A stretch of DNA of 64,000 nt from Salirhabdus salicampi (GCF_024259515.1 NZ_JANBWE010000001.1:124001-188000); one strand, 5' to 3'. Positions 10,339 through 18,420 are shown, counted from the first letter of the stretch. Numbers and translations are program-made. The notes: generated by a model from the sequence alone, not told the origin.

Positions 10339-10803
10339 GAAAGTGAGCTAATTGAATTCGCGAAGCTTCACTCAAGAATAATTCAGTCATCGAAGACATC
10401 AATTAATCCTTATTGTCTCGGTATTACCATCTTTGAAGATATTGAGGAGCGGTACAATAATCCAACGGAAGAAATGAAACGACAGGGGGTTACCCCAAAC
10501 TCAGGGCGAGATTATAAAGTAATCGAAAAGGATTGGACCGAAGTTCTGGATTAGCTTATCACCATGCGGGTCAATGGAGGATATCCATACATTACAGTAG
10601 AAAATGAAGACTACCAAAGAAATGGAGAATTGTATTTGAAACACCACTACGAAGGAACAGAGTAAGATCTTAACTATTTAGAAAAAACGACGCCTTATAT
10701 TCATCAACTGTGGGGACGCACCGTCCATCTGGAAACCGTTGTGGAAGGAAGAAATGTGCTGTATTCAAGTGATTCTGATAAAGTGAAGAAGCGTTATTTG
10801 TAG
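10339..10803 (+). pseudogene. Truncated spoVR copy (C-terminal third), mosaic
   Basis: This segment matches spoVR 6453-7031. The first 85 or so bases are only about 70 percent alike, while from about 10422 on they are almost identical, including the stop codon and terminator. A 114-base piece is missing between the eight-base imperfect repeats found at 6618 and 6732 of the parent (GGACGAGA and GGGCGAGA). Two in-frame stops (after WTEVLD and after EGTE) and the lack of the first 280 codons show it is non-functional. A stray SD plus ATG lies at about 10300, giving only four codons. Confidence 0.9.
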
Positions 10804-10826
10804 GCTGCCTGAAGGGCGGCTTTTTG
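10803..10826 (+). terminator. Terminator copied with the spoVR fragment
   Basis: GCTGCC-TGAA-GGGCGGC plus TTTTT repeats the terminator after spoVR with one changed stem base. It shows the duplicated block extended beyond the coding region. Confidence 0.65.
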
Positions 10827-11100
10827 TTTATTGAACGGGGCCGAGAAGTTTGGAATAAAGAAGAAAATGTGTTTTTTGAACAAACAGTACACCTTAATTG
10901 TGATAGAATGTTTTGTTTAAACAGTAGTAGTATATTTTCACGGAGTGATTTAGGTTTAATCATAATTTCAGTTCATTCTGTTTTAATTCTCGAAATAAAT
11001 CGTTGACACTGAAAATAAAATTATGATATTATAAAATATTTGCTAAAATATTTTAAATGTGTTAAGCTTAAGCAGGTTACCATATATGGAGGTGGATAAT

Positions 11101-11562
11101 TTGTTGCAAGTTGGCGATAACATCGTTTATCCAATGCACGGGACAGGTACAGTTAAAGCTATTGAAGAAAAGGAAATCTCGGGGAAAAAACAACAGTATT
11201 ATGTTATAAACATGTTAATTAGTAATATGCAGGTCATGATTCCCACGGATAAAATAGTGAGCTCAGGTATACGCCCAGTTACTGACATAATGGCATTAAA
11301 ACACATTATACACATTTTTCAACATGGAGAATCAGATAGATTATTACCGTGGAAACAGAGGTTTAAAGTGAACACGGACAAAATAAAAACGGGTAAAATA
11401 CAAGAAGGTGCTGAAGTTGTACGTGATTTACTGCGTATGAAGAAAGAGAAAGCACTTAATACAAGCGAAAAAAAAATGTTGGATAACGCACATGAATTTT
11501 TAATTAGTGAACTGAAATTAATTAAAGGGATTACTGAAAATGATATAAAGGGTTTTTGTTAA
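11101..11562 (+). CDS. CarD/CdnL-family transcriptional regulator
   Basis: The 153-residue protein has the CarD/TRCF RNA-polymerase interaction domain at its N-terminus (QVGDNIVYPMHGTGTVKAIE, about residues 3-60). A helical C-terminal domain follows, with LPWKQRFKVNTDKIKTGKI and AEVVRDLLRMKKEKALNTSE. CarD-like proteins bind the RNA polymerase beta subunit and affect promoter opening. The start is the TTG at 11101 (MLQVGDN), which has GGAGGTG at proper distance; the in-frame upstream ATG at 11059 has none. It stands alone with its own terminator and lies next to remnants. Confidence 0.88.
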   Translation: MLQVGDNIVYPMHGTGTVKAIEEKEISGKKQQYYVINMLISNMQVMIPTDKIVSSGIRPVTDIMALKHIIHIFQHGESDRLLPWKQRFKVNTDKIKTGKIQEGAEVVRDLLRMKKEKALNTSEKKMLDNAHEFLISELKLIKGITENDIKGFC

Positions 11563-11614
11563 GGCTATTTTTAGGTCATGTCTTATATCTCCCTAAAAAT
11601 AGCCTGATTTTTTC
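11561..11614 (+). terminator. Terminator of the CarD-like gene
   Basis: AGGCTATTTTTAGG and CCTAAAAATAGCCT make a 14-base perfect stem with a loop of about 19 bases, followed by GATTTTTTC. Confidence 0.85.
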
Positions 11615-11910
11615 GGAATAAGTCAAACATTTCAAGGACAACGAAATTCAACTCACTTTAAGAATTATTAACCTCTTTTGTTATGTCTACACTCTGGATG
11701 TAGGGTGAAAGATACAGAATCTTTCATTGTTATGGAATTACAACATTCAACAAACGGTGGCATTACTGGAACAACGGTAATGCTTTTTTTGTATTGAAGT
11801 AAAATGACAGGTTTCTTAAACGGGTTTATTTCATAATAATCAGTTGAATAATACCCTCCCCATTTCTATGTGCTAAAATATAAAAAAGAATATATGAAAG
11901 GGCGGGAAAC
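11615..11910. other. Intergenic stretch with one orphan terminator hairpin
   Basis: No coding frame of note. A terminator-like hairpin at 11759-11791 (GGCATTAC / GTAATGC then seven T) and a small repeat TGAAAGAT / ATCTTTCA near 11706-11727 are present. With no gene directly upstream, the terminator may mark the end of a lost gene or a short RNA. Confidence 0.45.
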
Positions 11911-12510
11911 ATGTCGAGAGGTGAAAAAATACTTCAAGAACAATATGGAACAACAAAGAAAGCAGCCTCATTTTATGAAAACCAAATGCTGAATTACGTA
12001 AATGAGGAAATGGCAGAGTTTATATCAAAGCAAGGAATGGTATTTATTGCAACCGCTGATTCAAGTGGTAACTGTGATTCTTCTTTTAGAGCTGGCTCAG
12101 CAGGTTTCGTACGGGTTATTGATGAAAAAACATTAATATATCCCGAGTACAAAGGAAATGGTGTTATGGCAAGTTTAGGAAACATAATTGAAAATCCTCA
12201 TATAGGGTTAATGTTTATAGATTTCTTTGAGCAGAACATTGGATTACACGTCAATGGTAAAGCCTCTATAATAGAAAATAAGGAATTGACTTCACTAAAC
12301 ATGATACAGAAGATGGTTGATGATATTAAAGAAAAAGAAGGGAATAAACCAGAACGTTGGGTAGTTATCAGAGTTGATGAAGCGTATATCCACTGTTCAA
12401 AACATATTCCAAAGCTAAAACAGATGGACAAAAAAATTCATTGGGGAACTGATGATGAGAAACAAAAAGGTGGAGATTTTTTTAAAGTAAAACAAAGAAA
12501 AAATTTTTAA
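11911..12510 (+). CDS. Pyridoxamine 5'-phosphate oxidase family protein
   Basis: This 199-residue protein of the split-barrel FMN-binding fold shows FIATADSSGNCDSSFRAG, RVIDEKTLIYPEYKGNGVMA and LGNIIENPHIGLMFIDFF, the hallmarks of PNPOx-like proteins that have an N-terminal helical extension (MSRGEKILQEQYGTTKKAASF). GGGCGGG precedes the ATG. The reaction is unknown; relatives include flavin- or F420-type reductases and heme-handling proteins. It has no operon partner. Confidence 0.85.
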   Translation: MSRGEKILQEQYGTTKKAASFYENQMLNYVNEEMAEFISKQGMVFIATADSSGNCDSSFRAGSAGFVRVIDEKTLIYPEYKGNGVMASLGNIIENPHIGLMFIDFFEQNIGLHVNGKASIIENKELTSLNMIQKMVDDIKEKEGNKPERWVVIRVDEAYIHCSKHIPKLKQMDKKIHWGTDDEKQKGGDFFKVKQRKNF

Positions 12511-12693
12511 ATATGTTTTTATATTATAGAAATGTATTCCTTTACGATTTATTAAAAATCAAGATGGATCCTTTATCTTAACATTAAAAGAAAACTACAA
12601 TGTACCAGTAAACAATAAACGAAATATGTGCGAACTAACCTATAATTGTATATAATACGGAATAAGAATAGTAGAAAAGGAGAAATGTCTTAA

Positions 12694-13019
12694 ATGAGTT
12701 CGGATGATAGGGTGGTTTCTAAACTATACAGAAGGATTATCACCGCCGATGAAATCAAAGCGATTTGGTTATATGACAAGCTCGACGACAACATGAAAAG
12801 GGCAATTCGATACAAGTTAAGGCAAAATGGATCTTCAAATGCTTCCAAGATATTAAGGAAAATTCATTAGATGACGTGAAAAATGATATTACAAAGTAAT
12901 GTGGTCGCCACCTGATAGATATTACGTGATAAACGCAACGGAAAGATAACGAGTGTGTGCTAGTAATGAATGAGTCTTTTGATACCCGGACGGATGGGGA
13001 ACCTAGTGACAACCGTTAA
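12694..13019 (+). pseudogene. Small hypothetical gene, apparently with several frameshifts
   Basis: From the ATG at 12694 (AAGGAG upstream) an intact 58-codon frame reads MSSDDRVVSKLYRRIITADE and ends at 12870. Protein-like sequence then continues in other frames: IFKCFQDIKENSLDDVKND, then MWSPPDRYYVINATER, then NECVLVMNESFDTRTDGE, ending at TAA 13017-13019. Joining them needs about three small indels and would give a protein of roughly 109 residues. I do not recognise the family. Alternatively the 58-residue frame could be a real small protein and the rest chance; the even composition across the pieces favours decay. Confidence 0.4.
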
Positions 13020-13195
13020 GGAAAATTACTAATAGTATAAGAATAAGTGGGAAGTAATGCATGTGATTTCCTCCAATTTTCTTTTTATCATATCTATTTG
13101 AGGATTTTCTAAAATATTTCTAGAAAAAATTTATAACCACCCCCAAAAAAGACAAGAAAACTACGAACTTTATACACAACAGGAAATAATCTTTA

Positions 13196-13223
13196 TTGAT
13201 TTTTAGATATTTTTAACCATAAT
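13196..13223 (+). promoter_or_regulatory. Possible sigma-A promoter for the first c-di-GMP riboswitch transcript
   Basis: TTGATT at 13196 and CATAAT at 13218 are 16 bases apart and would start a transcript near 13231, just before the aptamer. Upstream, 13020-13195 holds AT-rich sequence without a gene. Confidence 0.35.
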
Positions 13224-13238
13224 GGTGCTAACTAAATA

Positions 13239-13322
13239 TTGATAAGGGCAAACCTAGCGAAAGTTAGGGACGCAAAGCTATAGGGACTAAAGTCGTTAGA
13301 CGATGTCAGCCAGCTACCGTTT
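13239..13322 (+). promoter_or_regulatory. Cyclic di-GMP-I (GEMM-I) riboswitch aptamer, first copy
   Basis: The segment has the conserved GEMM-I pattern: GGGCAAACCTAGCGAAAG, the receptor GGGACGCAAAGC, a variable second stem, and the closing GCCAGCTACCGTT. The GAAA tetraloop and its receptor, and the bases that line the ligand pocket, are visible. It lies 68 bases before a lipoprotein gene and is followed at once by a terminator hairpin, so c-di-GMP most likely controls read-through into the lipoprotein and DUF5667 genes. Whether binding turns expression on or off cannot be told by eye. Confidence 0.93.
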
Positions 13323-13326
13323 GTAC

Positions 13327-13362
13327 AAGACACACCTTGTTTAAAACGGGGTGTGTCTTTTG
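13327..13362 (+). terminator. Expression platform terminator of the first c-di-GMP riboswitch
   Basis: AAGACACACC pairs with GGTGTGTCTT across a 12-base loop, followed by TTTGTT. It lies between the aptamer and the SD of the downstream lipoprotein gene. Confidence 0.8.
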
Positions 13363-13389
13363 TTAGACGTTGTTGAGAGGAGTGAAGAG

Positions 13390-13908
13390 ATGATGAAAAG
13401 TACACTAATGATTTCTACGCTGTTTATTATTATGTTAACGGCTTGTGGAGGTGGGGAAAAAAGCGACCAGTCACTAAATGAGGAGCAACCCCCACAACAG
13501 GAACCCAGCGGGGACCAGCCAGAACAATTGGCTATGTATGAATCTGACCAACTTACAGTTTTTGAAACAACTGGTTGGGAAATTACTGATGAAAAATTAG
13601 CTTCCAATCGTTTAAATGTTATGTTGAATGGTGACAAGGTTAAAGCAATTTTAACGGTAGTACCAAACGAAAAATCGTTTGATGAAGTAAAACAAGAGTT
13701 GAAAACAGGAGCAGGTGATGTAGAAATCATCCAGGAAGAAGATAATTATTTATCGTTTCAGTCAAAGCGGAACGAAAGTATAAAAACTGAGGTTTATTTA
13801 AGAGAAGAACATAATAATGTTTACGTGTTTACTTTTATGGTTCCTGTAACGGAATACGAGGCAAACAAAGAAAAAATCGAAAAATTATTAAACAATATTT
13901 CCATATAA
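13390..13908 (+). CDS. Riboswitch-controlled small lipoprotein of unknown function
   Basis: This 172-residue protein starts MMKSTLMISTLFIIMLTACG, a lipoprotein signal with lipobox LTAC, then a Glu/Gln/Pro-rich linker (about residues 22-50) and a compact C-terminal domain (DQLTVFETTGWEITDEKLA ... EANKEKIEKLLNNISI). The domain resembles PsbP-like or similar small exported folds only vaguely, and I do not assign it. The ATG at 13390 follows GAGGAG; the open frame extends upstream into the terminator but without an SD. It is the first gene behind a c-di-GMP-I riboswitch and is followed after 14 bases by a secreted DUF5667 protein. Confidence 0.85.
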   Translation: MMKSTLMISTLFIIMLTACGGGEKSDQSLNEEQPPQQEPSGDQPEQLAMYESDQLTVFETTGWEITDEKLASNRLNVMLNGDKVKAILTVVPNEKSFDEVKQELKTGAGDVEIIQEEDNYLSFQSKRNESIKTEVYLREEHNNVYVFTFMVPVTEYEANKEKIEKLLNNISI

Positions 13909-13922
13909 GGGGAGGATAAAAA

Positions 13923-14846
13923 ATGAAAAAACAATTATTAAGTGTAACGTTGAGCGCAGGGTTAGTTTTAGCAGGTGGACAAGCTTTTGCAGATGAACAT
14001 GATGAGGTAGTTGATCCAAACTCAGACTTATACGATACAACACGTTTAATGGAGGAAGTGGAGTACGAGTTGACAGAAGATAGTGGGGACAAAGCTTTAC
14101 TCCAAGATGAATATGCGGATGACCGTCTAGATGAGTCTGAGCTAGCAATTGAAACAGGTGATGAAGAGAAGGCGGAAGAGTTATTAGAAGATTATAATGA
14201 ACACCTAGAAGAATCTGAGAGAAAGCTTGAAGAAGCGAAAGAAGAAGGAAAAGACGTTACAGAGATAGCAACAATTGTTGCGGTAAAGAGTAAAGAACGG
14301 ACAGAGCGTTTAACAGCGTTATTAGAACGTGAAGATCTCCCGGCAGAAGCTAAACAGGGAATTTCAAAAGCTATTGAAAACCAAGAAAAAGCATCGGAAA
14401 AGTTAGCAGAAGCTTTGCAGAAAGCTGAAAAAGCTAACCAAAAAGGTGAAAAAAAGGAAAACGATGCACAGGAACGTGTAAATGACGCAAAACAACAAGG
14501 GGAAGAGAGAAAGAACGAAGCTCAGGAACGTGTAAATGACGCAAAACAACAAGGGGAAGAGAGAAAGAACGAAGCTCAGGAACGTGCAAATGACGCAAAA
14601 CAACAAGGGGAAGAGAGAAAGAATGAAGCTCAGGATCGTGCAAGTGGCGCGAATGAAAAGGCTCAAGGGCAAAAAGAGAATCATGCAAACGATGTAGATT
14701 CAGCCGAAGAACAAGAAGTTGAAGAAAGTGAAGGGGAAGTTCAGGGACGGGAAAGTAGTAACGAGGCTCAGAAACCTGAGAAAGCTAATGTTGCAGGAGA
14801 ACAAGGGCAGAACAAACGTAACAATGCTTCTAACGGTAGACAATAA
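13923..14846 (+). CDS. Secreted DUF5667-domain protein with C-terminal Lys/Glu-rich repeats
   Basis: The 307-residue protein has a cleavable signal peptide (MKKQLLSVTLSAGLVLAGG then AFA before DEHDE). A helical DUF5667 region follows (about residues 30-170, with DRLDESELAIETGDEEKAEE and TERLTALLEREDLPAEAKQG), and then a charged tail containing three 18-residue repeats of the type ERVNDAKQQGEERKNEAQ. The tail should form long coiled helices in the cell wall or outside. It is the second gene behind the c-di-GMP-I riboswitch and ends at a strong terminator. Function is unknown; a role at the surface in sessile growth is inference from its control element. Confidence 0.85.
   Translation: MKKQLLSVTLSAGLVLAGGQAFADEHDEVVDPNSDLYDTTRLMEEVEYELTEDSGDKALLQDEYADDRLDESELAIETGDEEKAEELLEDYNEHLEESERKLEEAKEEGKDVTEIATIVAVKSKERTERLTALLEREDLPAEAKQGISKAIENQEKASEKLAEALQKAEKANQKGEKKENDAQERVNDAKQQGEERKNEAQERVNDAKQQGEERKNEAQERANDAKQQGEERKNEAQDRASGANEKAQGQKENHANDVDSAEEQEVEESEGEVQGRESSNEAQKPEKANVAGEQGQNKRNNASNGRQ
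14472..14633 (+). repeat. Three tandem 54-bp coding repeats
   Basis: Units begin at 14472, 14526 and 14580, each 54 bases and coding for 18 residues; they differ at very few positions (for example GTA to GCA in unit three). A decayed fourth unit begins at 14634. The near identity at silent sites points to recent slippage or unequal recombination. Confidence 0.92.
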
Positions 14847-14856
14847 GTAACGAAAT

Positions 14857-14888
14857 TCGCATATGGAAACATATGCGGATTTATTTTT
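14857..14888 (+). terminator. Terminator of the lipoprotein-DUF5667 operon
   Basis: CGCATATG and CATATGCG form a stem on a GAAA tetraloop, followed by GATTTATTTTT. The gap after it, up to the next aptamer at 15168, shows no convincing gene; an SD-like GGGGG with an eight-codon frame at about 15103 is probably meaningless. Confidence 0.8.
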
Positions 14889-15167
14889 GAGAAGAAATTT
14901 CTAGGGTATTGAGAAACGGTGTAACAACCCAATGGAACAAATGTGAAGGGTCTGTACTAAAGCCATGTGTAAAGCCCTCAAATAGAACCTCCTTATTTTC
15001 CCCTACACTTCCCTCTACAAAAAAAGGTCATAAAAAGCGGGTTTCATGGAAATGTATAAAGAAAACAGGTATAAATACCTATATATTAAGGGGGTATTTG
15101 ACATGTTAGTAGGCAAAAAACACTAGGTCATTTATTGTGTTTATGTTATATTGGAATTTGTCAGGTT

Positions 15168-15254
15168 AATTGATAAGGGCAAACCTACAGAAATGTTGGG
15201 ACGCAAAGCTACAGGGGCTTAGGTCGAAACAGACTATGCTAGCCAGCTGCCGTT
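15168..15254 (+). promoter_or_regulatory. Cyclic di-GMP-I (GEMM-I) riboswitch aptamer, second copy
   Basis: This copy keeps every conserved block of the first: GGGCAAACCTACAGAAATG, GGGACGCAAAGCTACAGGGG and GCCAGCTGCCGTT. Variable stems differ, so the copies are not a fresh duplication. It lies about 95 bases before a GGDEF diguanylate cyclase gene, which makes the product of the enzyme the likely ligand of its own leader. Confidence 0.93.
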
Positions 15255-15260
15255 TTGTGA

Positions 15261-15297
15261 AGGCACACCAAATAAACGGTGTGTTTATTTTTATTTC
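15261..15297 (+). terminator. Expression platform terminator of the second c-di-GMP riboswitch
   Basis: GCACACC pairs with GGTGTGT across an eight-base loop and is followed by a T-rich tract (TTTATTTTTATTT). The stem sequence is related to that of the first riboswitch platform. Confidence 0.7.
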
Positions 15298-15347
15298 TAA
15301 AACTGTAAAACTACAGAAAAAATGAGCCATTAGTGAGGTTGATATAT

Positions 15348-16643
15348 ATGATTTCGTTCCGTAATACTGCAAGGAAGGTTCCGGCAGTTTCTTGGTTAGT
15401 AACTATAGTGGTGTTTATAATGCCGATATTTTTAGACAACTTTAGGTTTAATTCAGAGTTAGTGTGGTTTATCCATGTCATCCCCGTATATTTACTGGCA
15501 TATTATTTTGGAATAAGAGGAGGGGTAATTGGAGGGTTTATAAGCTTAATTTCTCATCTCTTTTGGGAATGGCTAATGCATCCTGGAGCTTTTTCAAGAA
15601 ATATAGAAGATATTACAATTATGATTGCAGAAGCAATGGTATTATTGTTTATTGCAATAAGTACGGGAATGTTAGCTGAAATCCTCAGCAAAAATGAACG
15701 CAAACTCAGAGGGGTAAATGAGGAGTTACTTAAGACGATAAAAAGACTAACTGAAAGTGAAACAAAGTACCGTACTTTAATTGATAATGCTCATGACTTA
15801 ATACTGTTAATTGAATTAGATCAAACTGGAAAAGCTCGCCGTATTGTTGAGGCTAATCATAAGGTAGCCGAAGTTTCGGGGTATAGCTTAGAGGAACTCT
15901 ATTCTTTGGATCCCTCTGCACTTTTAGATGAAAAAACAAAAGTGAAAAGGTTACCAAAATTACGAAAGAAGTTAAGTGAAGATAAGTCGCTTGTTATGGA
16001 CGTAAATTTAGTGACCAAAAACGACGAAGAGTTACCATTTGAGTTTAGCAGTCGCCCGTTATTGATTGGTCATAAAAAAATGGTTATGACTGTAGGTAGA
16101 GATATTTCAAAAAGGAAGAAAAAAGAGGATAATCTTAAGCAGATCGCATATGTTGACACATTAACAGGCTTACCGAATCGAGAATTTTTTCTGGGTTATA
16201 TAAAGAAATCCTTGTCACGTGCAAGAAGAAAAGAACAGTTAATGGGTCTAATGTTTATTGACTTAGACGGATTTAAGCAAGTAAATGATGAGCTTGGACA
16301 CGACGTTGGAGATAACTTATTAAGGCAAGTAGCAGAAAAACTAGAAAAATCTGTTCGAGAAGAAGATACTGTTTCCCGGATTGGGGGCGATGAATTTATC
16401 GTCACCTTAGAGGATTGTAATAAGAAAGAAGTTGAAAACATTGCAAACAAAATTCTTAAAACCTTTAAGAATCCGTTTCCAGTCCTATCAAATGAAGATA
16501 TTACAGTTACTCCGAGTATCGGTATAAGCATATATCCATTAGATGGTGAGGATTATGTTACCCTCATTAAGAAAGCAGATCAGGCAATGTATAATGCCAA
16601 AGCTCATGGGAAATATTCGTATAGGTTTTATAATGAAATTTGA
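15348..16643 (+). CDS. Membrane PAS-GGDEF diguanylate cyclase
   Basis: The 431-residue enzyme makes c-di-GMP from two GTP. It has an N-terminal membrane part of about four helices (residues 12-115), a PAS domain (about 135-255, from ETKYRTLIDNAHDLILLIE) and a GGDEF domain (about 268-430, LAYVDTLTGLPNRE-type start as QIAYVDTLTGLPNRE). The active loop is GGDEF at 346-350. The RxxD inhibitory site is present as REED at 337-340, exactly five residues before it, so product inhibition is expected. The ATG at 15348 follows GAGG. It sits behind a c-di-GMP-I riboswitch, giving control at both RNA and protein level. Confidence 0.93.
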   Translation: MISFRNTARKVPAVSWLVTIVVFIMPIFLDNFRFNSELVWFIHVIPVYLLAYYFGIRGGVIGGFISLISHLFWEWLMHPGAFSRNIEDITIMIAEAMVLLFIAISTGMLAEILSKNERKLRGVNEELLKTIKRLTESETKYRTLIDNAHDLILLIELDQTGKARRIVEANHKVAEVSGYSLEELYSLDPSALLDEKTKVKRLPKLRKKLSEDKSLVMDVNLVTKNDEELPFEFSSRPLLIGHKKMVMTVGRDISKRKKKEDNLKQIAYVDTLTGLPNREFFLGYIKKSLSRARRKEQLMGLMFIDLDGFKQVNDELGHDVGDNLLRQVAEKLEKSVREEDTVSRIGGDEFIVTLEDCNKKEVENIANKILKTFKNPFPVLSNEDITVTPSIGISIYPLDGEDYVTLIKKADQAMYNAKAHGKYSYRFYNEI

Positions 16644-16758
16644 TGGAAGAGAAACACCAAAGTTATTTGTTTTGATAAATAGAAGGTATCATCTTTTCTA
16701 AATCATAATATAAATGTATATGTAGAGGTTTGTTTTTGATGATGAACAAGTATTTGTG

Positions 16759-16785
16759 AGCTGCCCATAGTGGCAGCTTTTTTGT
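16759..16785 (+). terminator. Terminator of the diguanylate cyclase gene
   Basis: AGCTGCC and GGCAGCT form a stem with a six-base loop followed by TTTTTT. Confidence 0.8.
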
Positions 16786-16820
16786 GAATGATAGAGAATG
16801 TAAATCTTACTATAACGCTC

Positions 16821-16873
16821 TTGAAGATGACTTTTCATTCATGTTATATTTTTGATATCGATATTCGATATTG
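16821..16873 (+). promoter_or_regulatory. padR-chrA promoter with overlapping operator-like repeats
   Basis: TTGAAG at 16821 and TTATAT at 16844 are 17 bases apart. Immediately downstream, 16854-16873 reads GATATCGATATTCGATATTG, overlapping palindromes built of ATCGAT/TCGATAT units, with another TCGAT nearby. Such a site beside the start point is well placed for repression by the PadR-type protein encoded next. Confidence 0.5.
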
Positions 16874-16906
16874 ATTTTCGATTTTGGTGTAAGGAGGTGT
16901 TATTCA

Positions 16907-17215
16907 GTGGAGGATAAGGTTGTGCGCAAGCTCTTTTTAGGCTTTATCCAAATTCATATTTTACACCATGCAAAAGAGCATCCAATTTATGGATCATGGA
17001 TGCTTGAAGAACTAAGGGAACATGGATATGACATAAGCGCTGGTACCCTTTATCCAATTCTACATTCTATGGAAAAGGAAGCACTTCTCACGAAAGAGGA
17101 AAAGAATGTAGACGGGAAAATTCGCAAGTATTATACCACGACGGACAAAGGAGAAAAGGTGTTAATTGAAGCTAGAAAAAAAGCCTTTGAACTGTTTAAG
17201 GAAATCAAAGATTAA
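16907..17215 (+). CDS. PadR-family transcriptional regulator
   Basis: This 102-residue winged-helix protein shows the PadR pattern: LGFIQIHILHHAKEHPIYGS, LREHGYDISAGTLYPILHSM and the wing KNVDGKIRKYYTTTDKGEKV. The GTG at 16907 is preceded by AAGGAGGTG; the upstream in-frame ATG at 16871 lies in the operator. PadR genes just before chrA usually repress the pair and respond to chromate. The next start lies 14 bases after the stop. Confidence 0.9.
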   Translation: MEDKVVRKLFLGFIQIHILHHAKEHPIYGSWMLEELREHGYDISAGTLYPILHSMEKEALLTKEEKNVDGKIRKYYTTTDKGEKVLIEARKKAFELFKEIKD

Positions 17216-17229
17216 AAGAGGTGAAAACT

Positions 17230-18420
17230 TTGTCTCAGAAAAGAAATACAAGTTTAAAATCATTGTTAGAACTTTTACTCGTCTCCACTAGATTAGGGTT
17301 CACATCCTTTGGTGGGCCTATTGCCCATTTAGGATATTTTCACGAAGAATATATCCGGAGAAGAAAATGGATGGATGAGAAAACGTATGCCGATCTCGTT
17401 GCTTTATGCCAGTTCTTGCCTGGTCCTGCTAGTAGCCAGGTAGGGATGGGAATCGGAATAATGAGGGCAGGGGCGATTGGTGGTGTCATTTCCTTTATCG
17501 GATTTACCCTACCTTCCGTTATCGCCTTAATTGCTTTTGCATTAATTCTTCAAGGGTTAAATGTTGATGATGTAGGTTGGATTCATGGATTAAAAATTGT
17601 AGCAGTTGTTGTTGTCGCACACGCAATTTTAGGGATGGCAAATAAACTTACTCCTGATCTTACGAGAAAAGCAATCGCATTATTTGCTTTAGTGATCGCA
17701 CTTACGTGGCAAACAGCTTTTACACAAATCGGAATCATTCTTATATCGGCATTTATCGGTTATGTAATCTTTAAAAATCATAAAGATACTGATCATACGG
17801 AATTAAACTTTCCTATTTCAAAACGTTTTGCTGTTGTGAGTTTAACATTGTTTTTTGGATTATTAATTTTACTCCCAATTTTACGAGAAATGACATCCTT
17901 AAATTGGTTGGCAATGTTTGATAGTTTTTATCGTTCTGGTTCATTAGTATTTGGTGGTGGGCACGTCGTTTTACCCCTTTTAGAGCGAGAGTTTGTACCA
18001 ACTGGTTGGCTTAGTGAAGAGGCCTTTCTTGCGGGGTATGGTGCTGCTCAGGCTGTACCAGGTCCACTGTTTACTTTCGCAGCATACTTAGGCGCGGTCA
18101 TTAATGGTTGGCAAGGCGGGCTATTAGCTACAATTGCGATTTTTTTACCTGCTTTTTTATTAATTTTTGGTACATTGCCATTTTGGAACTCTTTGCGTAG
18201 TAATCCGAACATAAAAGGAGCATTAATGGGGGTCAATGCTGCTGTTGTTGGTATTTTGATTGCAGCATTTTATCAGCCAATCTGGACGAGTTCTATTTTG
18301 CGTCCAATAGATTTTGCGTTCGGTGCTATTTTGTTTAGTATGTTAGTGTTTTGGAAATTGCCACCTTGGATGATTGTGTTAACAGGTGCCATTGGTGGAC
18401 TTTTCATGACATTCATTTAA
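17230..18420 (+). CDS. chrA: Chromate transporter (CHR family, two-domain)
   Basis: The 396-residue membrane protein has two homologous CHR halves, the first marked by TRLGFTSFGGPIAHLGYFHE and LCQFLPGPASSQVGMGIG, the second by YRSGSLVFGGGHVVLPLLER and GYGAAQAVPGPLFTFAAYLG. ChrA exports chromate driven by the proton gradient. The TTG at 17230 is chosen since GAGGTG lies 6 bases upstream; the GTG at 17221 is inside that SD. Co-transcribed with the PadR-type gene. Some ChrA-like proteins have other substrates, so chromate is the family-based assignment. Confidence 0.9.
   Translation: MSQKRNTSLKSLLELLLVSTRLGFTSFGGPIAHLGYFHEEYIRRRKWMDEKTYADLVALCQFLPGPASSQVGMGIGIMRAGAIGGVISFIGFTLPSVIALIAFALILQGLNVDDVGWIHGLKIVAVVVVAHAILGMANKLTPDLTRKAIALFALVIALTWQTAFTQIGIILISAFIGYVIFKNHKDTDHTELNFPISKRFAVVSLTLFFGLLILLPILREMTSLNWLAMFDSFYRSGSLVFGGGHVVLPLLEREFVPTGWLSEEAFLAGYGAAQAVPGPLFTFAAYLGAVINGWQGGLLATIAIFLPAFLLIFGTLPFWNSLRSNPNIKGALMGVNAAVVGILIAAFYQPIWTSSILRPIDFAFGAILFSMLVFWKLPPWMIVLTGAIGGLFMTFI

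Noticed and set aside
13351-13389. Upstream extension of the riboswitch-controlled lipoprotein
   Set aside because: The extra codons lie within the terminator of the riboswitch and lack an SD; the ATG at 13390 gives a perfect lipoprotein signal.
14403-14688. Minus-strand frames across the DUF5667 repeats
   Set aside because: They are mirror frames of the tandem repeat and have hydrophobic repetitive composition caused by the A/G-rich plus strand.
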